Positions 55,015-62,053 of a DNA stretch of 64,000 nucleotides are shown here, in pieces. Origin of the DNA: an uncultured Bryobacterales bacterium. GTDB taxonomy: Bacteria > Acidobacteriota > Terriglobia > Bryobacterales > UBA6623. The notes under the pieces were generated by a model. The model ran no database searches. It had not been told where the DNA came from and worked only from the letters and a program-made list of their open reading frames with translations. Position numbers and translations under genes: made by a program. Within the stretch, counting starts at the first letter, position 1. Every line of letters begins with the position of its first letter. The stretch covers positions 3,280,062 to 3,344,061 of the forward strand of contig OX638379.1 in NCBI GenBank assembly GCA_951813605.1. Reading direction: 5' to 3'.

Positions 55015-56379
55015 CTACATGGTCAACTGCTGAATTGTCGAGTAGCCCATCATGACTAGCATCACCGCCGATGTGAGCCACAGCGCGAGAGTGATCCAGC
55101 GTTTGGGGAGAATCGCATTGGGAAGGTGCGCATGCCGAAGGTAGATTGTGGAGAAACCGATAATGGGCAACATCAAAGCCTCCGACACCCCGCCGATCTT
55201 GACCATGAGAACGGGCTCCTGCAGGAACATAAAAGTCAAAGAAGGCGTGAGAAGCAGAATCACGACAAAGACATGAGTAACTCCCAGCCTCGTGGCGTAA
55301 TGATGGTTGTCGTAGACGCGCATGATCGCTAGAAAGTCAGCCAGAAGTCTGCTGTGGGCTGCGGTCGAAGCAAATACGGTGGAGTAGAGCACTGCCACGG
55401 CACCGGCCAGAAAGAGATCCCGCGACCATGGACCCAAGGTCGCCGTGTACATGTTGGACAGTGTCTTGACCATGTCAGCACCCTGAGGCACGACGCTCAA
55501 GCCATGAAGAATACCCGCTCCCAGAAGGTAGAAGGCCACGGTTGATGCGGTGTAGATGACCAATGAGTTCAGAACGTCGACCCCCATGACCTTGATCCAT
55601 CCATGAGCCCGGCCTGACCACGCTGGTGTGTTGTCTCTGCGGCCTGTGAACCGGGCGTACCCCTTTTCAAGGCACCAATACGGATAGATCACCAGTTCGG
55701 AGGCACCGACTCCTGTGATTCCAAACACTGTGACCGCAGTCACGAGTCCGCCCTCGGGCAGATGGAACGACAAGCCGTTCAGGACTTCGGTCCAGGAAAA
55801 GTACTCCGGTTGTTTGAACAGCAATATCGCGCAGCCCACTGTCAGAAGAGTAAAGACAACAATCAGGCCCATGGCGACTCTCTCGACCAACTTGTAGCGG
55901 CCGACGATCAGAAGGATCGCTGTCACGATGCCCACGACCCATACCCAGACGTTGATCGAGATCGAAGGGAAGATCGTGTTGAGAACTTCCGAGATGGCCC
56001 CCATCATGCCGCCCACCGAGAACATGACCATCGCGACCATCAAGATCCACAACCAAACGACCCACGACACTCGCAGCCGAGGTCCGGGGACTCGGTTGAA
56101 GGCTTCCAGCGCTGTTTCTCCGGTGCCGATGACGTACCGGCCGAGTTCGTTCTGCACCACGACTTTGATTGCGCAACTCACAAGGATGAGCCAGAGCAGG
56201 GTGTAGCCGTTCTCGGCCCCGAGCACAGTCGTCGCGATGAGCTCGCCCGATCCGACTATGGCGCTGGCTAGGATCAGGCCGGGCCCGATACGCCGGAGAA
56301 TCGAGAGAAATGTGTTCGGTGGATCTTCGACCGCTTCAGGGTGTAGCTGATAGGGATCTGCATCGGTGTGGTTCGACAT
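55015..56379 (-). CDS. Nramp-superfamily transporter with non-canonical substrate motifs
   Basis: This 454-residue integral membrane protein has about eleven hydrophobic helices and the Nramp layout. TM1 reads 'GPGLILASAIVGSGELIATT', where classical metal transporters have the metal-binding DPGN. TM6 reads 'GITGVGASELVIYPYW', where the classical motif is MPH. Both substrate-site motifs are therefore replaced by Gly/Ser/Glu-based ones, while the surrounding helix pattern and the 'GRYKLVERVAMGLIVVFTLL' segment are kept. Classical Nramps carry Mn2+ or Fe2+ with protons; this variant may carry another cation or an organic solute. It is transcribed ahead of the enolase-superfamily pseudogene, which suggests that the pair once handled a sugar acid or related substrate. 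The start ATG at 56379 is clear. Confidence 0.85.
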   Translation of the reverse strand: MSNHTDADPYQLHPEAVEDPPNTFLSILRRIGPGLILASAIVGSGELIATTVLGAENGYTLLWLILVSCAIKVVVQNELGRYVIGTGETALEAFNRVPGPRLRVSWVVWLWILMVAMVMFSVGGMMGAISEVLNTIFPSISINVWVWVVGIVTAILLIVGRYKLVERVAMGLIVVFTLLTVGCAILLFKQPEYFSWTEVLNGLSFHLPEGGLVTAVTVFGITGVGASELVIYPYWCLEKGYARFTGRRDNTPAWSGRAHGWIKVMGVDVLNSLVIYTASTVAFYLLGAGILHGLSVVPQGADMVKTLSNMYTATLGPWSRDLFLAGAVAVLYSTVFASTAAHSRLLADFLAIMRVYDNHHYATRLGVTHVFVVILLLTPSLTFMFLQEPVLMVKIGGVSEALMLPIIGFSTIYLRHAHLPNAILPKRWITLALWLTSAVMLVMMGYSTIQQLTM

Positions 56380-56550
56380 GAGAGAAAGCGCGTGGGGGCG
56401 GGAATCCGTTAAGAAATCCTATTGCAGGGCAGCGGAGGTTTGGACACGACACAGCCTTGCTTGATCTCCGGTCCAAGTTCACAGATGTAGCCATACTCGT
56501 TCTGATGGGACGGATTCACTCGTTATGACGCGACGAGCCTGCATACGGGC
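56380..56550. other. Short intergenic gap
   Basis: 170 bp between the azurin/cytochrome gene and the transporter gene; probable promoter of the transporter. No clear boxes. Confidence 0.3.
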
Positions 56551-58473
56551 TCAAATCGGTGCCGCAACGGCGCCACCGTACTTGAGGAAGGCCATCAAGT
56601 CGACGATCTGGTCTCTCCGGAAAGTATCGAGCAGGCCGACCGGCATGACTGACACGGCACGCCGGTGACGTTCGATGATGTCGCTCTTGTCAATGGTCAC
56701 GGCTAGGCTCTTTTCACCGCTCGACTGGACGGTCAGCGAGTGCGTCCCTTCTGCGGTGATGATACCCGTTGCGACGTCGCCATTGGTGAGCACAAAAAGA
56801 TAATTCATGTATTCTTCTTCGATCGTCTTGGAGGGCTCCAGGATTTCCCCTAGCACGCGCGTGCTGTCGTCGTCATACCGCTGGAACACATCGTTGAGGT
56901 CTGGGCAAAAACCCCTGCCCCGATCCCCGATCCGGTGGCATTTTGCGCACGTGGCGGTTTCGAAGACTTCTTGGCCCGCGACGCTTCTGTCGGCATCGAC
57001 GTCGGCCATGTCGTCCGCCAGGTCGCTGAGCTCCCACTCCGTGAAATCAAGGTGCGTGAGCGAAGGCGGATTATTCAAGTATTCTTCCATGTCCTCCACA
57101 ACCAAGAGATGGCCGAACATCCGCCGCCAGTGCCCATTGAACGTACAGAAGTAGGGATAATCGCCGGGTTCCGAGGGGGCTTCAAAGTTCAGCTTCTCTG
57201 TCTGGCCAGGTTCGAGCAAACGAGTCGCGTGGAGGACCTTCGGGGACGGGGGAACGTAATACCGTCCTTCCGGATCGCGTCTAGCCGGCTTGGGCAAGCT
57301 ATCGGCCGCCATCCCGATTTCTTCACGGGCACCCGGGACGGCAATGACCAAGTTGTGCGGCATGAAATCCTGGTTTTCCAGCACAATCTCCACGCGCCTG
57401 CCGACCTCAACGACGATTCGCCTCTTGTCATAGCTCGTTTGGTCAATCAGGGCCCGGAGCTGGACGACTGTCACCCCTAGACTTTCCAGAATCCCGCGGA
57501 TCCTCCTGCTGGCGTCGGCACCGAGCTTGGAAGCTAGTTCATTGCCGAGCCGGACCGCGTCGAGGAACGCGGCGCCCGTTCGCTCCTTGACTGGAAGATC
57601 GAGAACGTACGCTACGACGGCCTCGGCCAGAAGGGCGAATTCCGTGTTGGGCCAGTGCTCTTGGCCGATACGTAGGATCGTCCGAATGGCGACCGGCTGT
57701 TCGACGCCCCCACGAATGAATCCGGCTAGTGTCTTGAAGGCTTCCTGCTCTTTACCCGTGAAAGACGGCAGCGCCTCGATCGCAGCTCGGCGGAGTTCAG
57801 GGGAGTCCTTCGCATGCAGGAGGGGTTCCATTCTCGGGTAGAAGGCATCCCTCCGTTTTGCGTCCGGCACCGTCTGGATCGCGCGTAAGAGATCGTGCAA
57901 GCCTGGTTTGCGTTCGGAGGCCAGCCGCCACACATCGTCGGCCGGAACACAGATAGCCAGCGCGGCGTAGGACGTGGCCCTAGCCGCACTGTTTGCTGAG
58001 ACAGTCACGGTTTGTTCCAGCCGGTGGCGTGCTTTCACTAGCACAGAAGGTTTGTGCTGGAGCAACATGTTGCGGAGTTCCTGCTGAAGCTTGCCCGACT
58101 TCTCACCAACTCGCTCGGCACCAGCTAGGATCTCGCTTATCACGTCCGACTCATTTAGATCAGCCAGGGCGCGGATCGCCTCACGTCGATGCTTGCCCGC
58201 CAGGCCCTCGCGTGCTATCAGCGCCTCGTAGACTGGTCGATACTTCGGATCGCCCGCGTCGCGTTCCACCTGCGCGAGCTGATCGTTGGAAAGTCGTTGG
58301 AGCTGGTAGGCTACGACACTCGGTTCGTTATCGAAGAAAATGCGCGGCTTGGCGCCTGAGGCAGCCGGCTCTCCAGCGGTCTCATGCGGCCCCCAGGGGA
58401 AGATCACCAAGGCGATCCCCCCTGCAACAAGCAGGCATGCGCCAAGCAACAGTCGGTGCCGCGGGCCAATCAC
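56551..58473 (-). CDS. HEAT-azurin-like-cytochrome c protein (heme half of a split PVC-type protein)
   Basis: This 640-residue protein starts at GTG 58473, overlapping the stop of the preceding truncated gene as GTGA. A signal or anchor helix (RLLLGACLLVAGGIALVIF) leads into helical HEAT-like sequence to about residue 330. A cupredoxin domain follows, with 'DFMPHNLVIAVPG' (His) and 'YPYFCTFNGHWRRMFG'. Cys443, His448 and Met452 have the azurin spacing Cys-x4-His-x3-Met. The C-terminal cytochrome c domain has CAKCH at 509-513, 'GRGFCPDLNDV' and 'EILEPSKTIEEEYMNY', then a distal Met in 'VSVMPVGLLDTF', as in the TIGR02603 heme domain. It therefore carries both a type I copper site and a heme, a likely periplasmic electron relay. 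Its natural partner is the large propeller protein, intact only at 15708-18425. Confidence 0.9.
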   Translation of the reverse strand: MIGPRHRLLLGACLLVAGGIALVIFPWGPHETAGEPAASGAKPRIFFDNEPSVVAYQLQRLSNDQLAQVERDAGDPKYRPVYEALIAREGLAGKHRREAIRALADLNESDVISEILAGAERVGEKSGKLQQELRNMLLQHKPSVLVKARHRLEQTVTVSANSAARATSYAALAICVPADDVWRLASERKPGLHDLLRAIQTVPDAKRRDAFYPRMEPLLHAKDSPELRRAAIEALPSFTGKEQEAFKTLAGFIRGGVEQPVAIRTILRIGQEHWPNTEFALLAEAVVAYVLDLPVKERTGAAFLDAVRLGNELASKLGADASRRIRGILESLGVTVVQLRALIDQTSYDKRRIVVEVGRRVEIVLENQDFMPHNLVIAVPGAREEIGMAADSLPKPARRDPEGRYYVPPSPKVLHATRLLEPGQTEKLNFEAPSEPGDYPYFCTFNGHWRRMFGHLLVVEDMEEYLNNPPSLTHLDFTEWELSDLADDMADVDADRSVAGQEVFETATCAKCHRIGDRGRGFCPDLNDVFQRYDDDSTRVLGEILEPSKTIEEEYMNYLFVLTNGDVATGIITAEGTHSLTVQSSGEKSLAVTIDKSDIIERHRRAVSVMPVGLLDTFRRDQIVDLMAFLKYGGAVAAPI

Positions 58474-59596
58474 GGTCTGGTTGAGCTGGAACGTTCGAAG
58501 AAGCCCATGGTGTCATCCAGGGCTTTCTGCATCCCCGTATCCATCGGGAATCTCGCGGCCTGCAAGGCCACTTCGGGGGCTCTCCCCGAGGAGCTGAACC
58601 CGCAGGCCAAGACCGCTTCCATGCGCACCCGAATGTGTTCATCCTCAACCAGCTTGGCTAGCCAGTCGATGGAATCGTCGATCTTGTCCTGCCAGTAGCG
58701 CAGCACGCGCGTCGCAGCCGCGCGGGCCCGGTAGTCCTCCGTCTGCAGCAGTTTGTACAGCAGATCCGGCTCGACCACTTCCAGCCCCTGGTAAATCCAG
58801 AGCGCTTCGAGAAGAAGACGCTCGTGCCGGGGATCGGCTGGCTCGAGAGCCGCCACCCACTCCTCGAGAGCCGGGACAACCTCATCGGGCCGGCGCTGCT
58901 GCAGTTCGCGGCGAGCGAAGTGGCGCGTGGTGTTCTCGTACTCGTTGAACAGATCCAGCAGCACGCGGCTCGGCCGGCCCACAATCCCTGGCTGCTGCAG
59001 CAGGGGATTGGCGGGGTAGCTGATACGCCAGACGCGGCCGCGAGAATGGTCACGCCCCGGATCGCGTTTCGAATACGCTGTGTTCTCGATGACCGGCGAG
59101 CTGAAGTCGAGGACGCACATTGCTCCTTCCGGCCCGAACGCCATGGCGGTCGGTCGATAGAGAGGATCCTTGGTGGCCACCAGGTGAGGTGTCACCCGCC
59201 GGACTTCGTAGCTCGTTCCTTTCTCCTTGATGTCGTACCAATAGGTGCCCAGGAAACCGTGAGTCGACAGCTCGTTGACCAAGAATCTCCCGTGGGCCTG
59301 TTCCCGAAAATGACGATTGCGGATGATCTCGATACCGGTGGACGGAGCGGTGCCTTCCGGGGCGAAGCAAAGAGCGGGGCTCTCTCGTCGCCGCTCATTC
59401 CTCTTAGGGTAGACGAAGTTAGCGGTCAAGATCGGCCTGCTGCAGCAGTTCCCGCCTGAGGCATCGAGAAGCAGCCACTGGCCCCAGTGATCGAACACCT
59501 GGCCCCACGGATTCGCAAATCGATGCGAAATCAGAACATCGAATCGCTGAGATCGAGGCATGTAGCGGAACCCACCAGAGTTGTACAACCGGCGGG
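58284..59596. repeat. 1,313-bp segmental duplication, copy 2
   Basis: Matches 15522-16834 end to end in the same orientation. Its right border at 59596 lies about 20 bp from an IS3 tip. Its left border lies within codons 60-63 of the intact azurin/cytochrome gene. Confidence 0.9.
58470..59596 (-). pseudogene. 3' half of SGNH/propeller gene, truncated by IS sequence
   Basis: The minus strand encodes about 375 residues nearly identical to the C-terminal part of the 15708-18425 protein ('FRYMPRSQRFDVLISHRFAN', 'FLGTYWYDIKEKGTSYEV', 'ALEEWVAALEPADPRHERLL'), ending 'ERSSSTRP'. The SGNH domain and the first part of the propeller are missing; sequence upstream of 59596 is transposon-derived. Changes relative to the intact copy cluster at the 5' side (for example 'NERRRESPALCFAPEG'). 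Its stop overlaps the next start as GTGA, so it may still matter for translation of the downstream gene. Confidence 0.9.
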
Positions 59597-59607
59597 TGGA
59601 CTGGCCG

Positions 59608-59653
59608 CGTTTTCGTGGACACCTGAGATAGCTTGGATAGGCAGGGGCTGCTG
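59608..59653 (+). repeat. IS3-type left end (locus D)
   Basis: GCGTTTTCG followed by TGGACACCTGAGATAGC at 59616 and GGCAGGGGCTGCTG matches the IS3 left end at locus A. Similarity ends at about 59653, where IS110 coding sequence begins. Confidence 0.75.
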
Positions 59654-59740
59654 TACATGCCGGCCCTCGCGGCGTAGCGCCGCAATCCCGACCTGGCCGC
59701 CTTCTACGAGCGCCTGATCCAGGCCGGCAAGGCGAGCCAG
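59651..59740 (+). pseudogene. IS110-family transposase internal fragment
   Basis: The frame reads 'LYMPALAA', a TAG at 59675, then 'RRNPDLAAFYERLIQAGKAS'. This is the block normally found just before the C-terminal 'VRKL..LNALLRD' block of IS110 transposases. It is the type of segment missing from the remnant at 7888-8034. It is joined in the same frame to IS1595 sequence at about 59741. Confidence 0.65.
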
Positions 59741-60175
59741 CGCGGACTTTCGGGCGAGCAGGTGCCGGTGCTGATGGCGGTCGCCCGAGGCGGTCCGACC
59801 GCGAGCGCGGTGCTCGAGCGGGTGAGCGCGTCCACGCTGCAGGCCGCCCTGGACCCGCTGGTGGCGCGAGATGCGGTGCTGGTTGCGGACGGGGGCCGGG
59901 CCTATCCGGGCTGCGCGCGGGCGCTGGGCGTGCCGCACGAGGCCGTCAATCTGTCGGCCGGGGAGCGTGTGCGGGGCAGCTGCCACATCCAGACCGCCAA
60001 CAGCCGCCACAGCCAGTTCAAGAGCTTCCTGCGACCGTTTCGCGGCGTGGCCAGCAAGTATCTGGACAGCTTATCTGCGCTGGTTCCAGCAAGTCGCACT
60101 CTCCGGCCAGCCCTCCCCACGGGCCTGCTTGGCTGCCGCCCTGGCTACTCCGTGCAAACGTTTCGCCAACTGAGC
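59741..60175 (+). pseudogene. IS1595-family (ISXO2-like) transposase fragment
   Basis: The frame carries 'RGLSGEQVPVLMAVARGG', 'TLQAALDPLVARDAVLVADG', 'GCARALGVPHEAVNLSAGER' and 'IQTANSRHSQFKSFLRPFRG', 'VASKYLD', as in ISXO2-like DDE domains. An extra T near 60073 shifts the frame, and the tail continues as 'YLRWFQQVALSGQPSPRACL'. The N-terminal zinc-binding part is missing, replaced in frame by the IS110 piece. Confidence 0.8.
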
Positions 60176-60208
60176 CTTGAGAATTGAGAAAGTGCCGACC
60201 TTCCCAGG

Positions 60209-60502
60209 CTAGACCGCGCTGGACTTCTTGATTCCGGGCCGCAGATCGCAGGCGCGGGTGACCCAAGCAGAGTAGGTCCGGCGCGACACGCCCAGTGCTT
60301 CCGGCACCCAAGGATCCGGCGAGCGCGACGCGATCCGTACACGCGAGCGGTCCTCGTCCGCCGTCCAGTCGGGGTCCTTGAGCGGCGGTGCCAGCGGATC
60401 GCCACGCCGCTTGTCCTGCTGCCAGTGGCTGCCACACAGGCTGTTGCCCGCGATCCATTTGGTGCGGCCCACGACGACCCATCGCCGATGCACTAGTTGC
60501 AA
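60209..60502 (-). CDS. Hypothetical small protein in transposon mosaic
   Basis: A 97-codon open frame with 'VVVGRTKWIAGNSLCGSHWQ' and 'PEALGVSRRTYSAWVTRACD'. The second block looks like a helix-turn-helix, but no family is recognised. It lies between transposase fragments and may itself be a piece of one. Confidence 0.3.
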   Translation of the reverse strand: MQLVHRRWVVVGRTKWIAGNSLCGSHWQQDKRRGDPLAPPLKDPDWTADEDRSRVRIASRSPDPWVPEALGVSRRTYSAWVTRACDLRPGIKKSSAV

Positions 60503-60866
60503 TCGATTAATTCAACCTCAAGATCTTACGTGCCTGTTGGCACGACAATCGCTCTGCGGCTCTCGCGAGCGCGGAACAAAATTAGGAAGTAGCGGAGTCG
60601 CGGGGAAGGCGGAGACCGTGGCAGACAGCAGCATCAGCCGAGAGGGCAACAAGGAAAGGACGCGTGATTCCGGATCAGGGCGAGATGTCGGAAGGTCCCG
60701 AGAGGCGGAAGGCATGGGCCGGGGACTCGGACTATGATGCCGGATCGCTGCTTGCGCCGGCGCCAGCTGTGCAGGTGCGCTTCGAGACTGGGCGATTCTT
60801 GCACTTCGTTGCCGGTTTCGGCTATATATATGAGCGATACCCCTTGCGGTTTCGATCGCAGGGCGC

Positions 60867-60896
60867 AGGGCCTCTTCGGAGGCCCTTGCTTTTTTT
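60867..60896 (+). terminator. Rho-independent terminator upstream of the NYN gene
   Basis: An 8-bp perfect stem AGGGCCTC / GAGGCCCT encloses a TTCG tetraloop, followed by TGC and seven T residues (60890-60896). It ends 11 bp before the NYN start codon. It could end a transcript from upstream, or act as an attenuator in the leader of the NYN gene. Confidence 0.8.
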
Positions 60897-60907
60897 GGCG
60901 GGCATGG

Positions 60908-61531
60908 ATGCTTACGTTCGTCTATGTAGACGGCTTCAATCTCTGCTATGGCGCCCTCAAGGGAACCTCATGGAAGTGGCTGGACCTGGTCGCCCTGTGC
61001 GAAATGGTTCTGCAGCAGCATCACGACATCCTCAAGATCAAGTACTTCACCGCAAGAGTCTCGGGCACGCCGTCCGACCAGTCCAAGCCGCAGCGGCAGG
61101 ACGTCTATCTCCGCGCGCTCCAACGCTTCCGGCGAGAGGTGGAGGTATATTTCGGGCATATTCTCAGGCACAGAGTACGAGCGGCGCTTGCGCAGCCGCT
61201 GGGGGGCCGGCACACGGCGGAGGTGATCATGACCGAGGAGAAGGGATCGGATGTCAATCTCGCCGTGCATCTGGTGAACGACAGCTGGCTCGATGCTTAC
61301 GACTGCGGGGTGGTGGTGAGCAACGACAGCGACCTCGCCGAAGCCATGCGTCTCGTGCGCGAGCAGCAAGGCAAGCGGATCGGGCTGGTAACGCCGGGAA
61401 CCGGGAGACCTTCGCAGCAGCTAAAGAAGCACGCGGATTTCGCGCGCCATATCCGGACCAACGGCTTGCGGCACTCGCAACTGCCAGACCCGATTCCCGG
61501 CACCAACGTCCGGAAACCTGCGGCATGGTAA
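60908..61531 (+). CDS. NYN-domain (LabA-like PIN-fold) putative ribonuclease
   Basis: This 207-residue protein starts at ATG 60908 with 'MLTFVYVDGFNLCYGALKGT' (Asp8, Asn11). It continues with 'EEKGSDVNLAVHLVNDSWLD' (Asp115) and 'YDCGVVVSNDSDLAEAMRLV' (Asp140, Asp142). These acidic residues form the metal site of NYN domains, a PIN-like nuclease fold also seen in LabA/DUF88 proteins. The active site looks complete and the length is usual for a stand-alone NYN protein. Role is unknown; relatives include RNases, and some occur in mobile or defence contexts. It sits inside a transposon mosaic directly after a strong terminator hairpin. A second nuclease of the broader PIN fold, VapC, is present at 1338. 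An upstream extension of the frame to 60734 crosses the terminator and is rejected. Confidence 0.85.
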   Translation: MLTFVYVDGFNLCYGALKGTSWKWLDLVALCEMVLQQHHDILKIKYFTARVSGTPSDQSKPQRQDVYLRALQRFRREVEVYFGHILRHRVRAALAQPLGGRHTAEVIMTEEKGSDVNLAVHLVNDSWLDAYDCGVVVSNDSDLAEAMRLVREQQGKRIGLVTPGTGRPSQQLKKHADFARHIRTNGLRHSQLPDPIPGTNVRKPAAW

Positions 61532-61539
61532 GGAGACTG

Positions 61540-61852
61540 CCTGGTCAGCCGGGTCGCGCGGGCCCAGCAGCTGCTGGGCTTCCGTCTGGGCCAGGCCCAG
61601 CTCAGCGGCCAGCTACGGCAAGGCCTTGCGCGCCGAAGCCGCGCACAACGGCCCCTGCCGGTTGCGCCACGCGTCCTGCTCGCACAGCCCGCGACCCAGG
61701 GCGGCGCGCGTGAGCTCTCCCCGCTGCAACTCCCGTCGCAGCCACTTCACCGTCTCCGGCTTCAAAATGCGGAGCCCTATCCGCACTCCCTCGTTCTGCA
61801 CAGATCCCTTGCCCTGTGTTAAGTGTGTCCAAGCGCTAGCACGAAAACTCAT
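61540..61852 (-). pseudogene. N-terminal remnant of a DUF4338 (DruA-like) transposon protein
   Basis: The minus strand reads 'VRIGLRILKPETVKWLRREL', 'GELTRAALGRGLCEQDAW', 'RNRQGPLCAASARKALP', then TAG, then 'LAAELGLAQTEAQQLLGP'. This is the N-terminal layout of DUF4338 proteins, a transposon-linked family that includes DruA of the Druantia defence system. The nonsense codon and the loss of the remaining two thirds show it is not functional. No other Druantia gene is present. Confidence 0.65.
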
Positions 61853-61863
61853 GTCTCATTGGA
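61842..61863 (+). repeat. Possible IS3-type right end shared with 23271-23292
   Basis: CGAAAACTCATGTCTCATTGGA differs at two positions from the sequence at 23271-23292. The core CTCATGTCTCA resembles the complement of the IS3 left tip (CTCATGTGTCCA). It could mark the right side of the mosaic that begins at 59616. Confidence 0.45.
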
Positions 61864-62053
61864 CAAGAAGATTCATTGATTCTCGCCTGCGAGCGTGCGA
61901 CGCTTGGAACGGATCCTTTTGGAGCAACCTCTAGGGTTTGTATTGCGTAGTCCAATTGACGCACAGAAATCTGACTGTCGTGTCGGGTCTTTCGGGAACA
62001 ACACGGGTGCCGGCAACAGCGCCCGTGGCACAAGTTCGATTGGAGGGGAACTC

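Noticed and set aside
60836..60862. T-arm-like sequence TGCGGTTTCGATCGCA suggesting a tRNA
   Set aside because: No acceptor, D or anticodon stems can be built around it.
61540..61852. Druantia defence system suggested by the DruA-like remnant
   Set aside because: Only a truncated, stop-containing DUF4338 N-terminus is present, and the family is common in transposons. No other Druantia gene is near.
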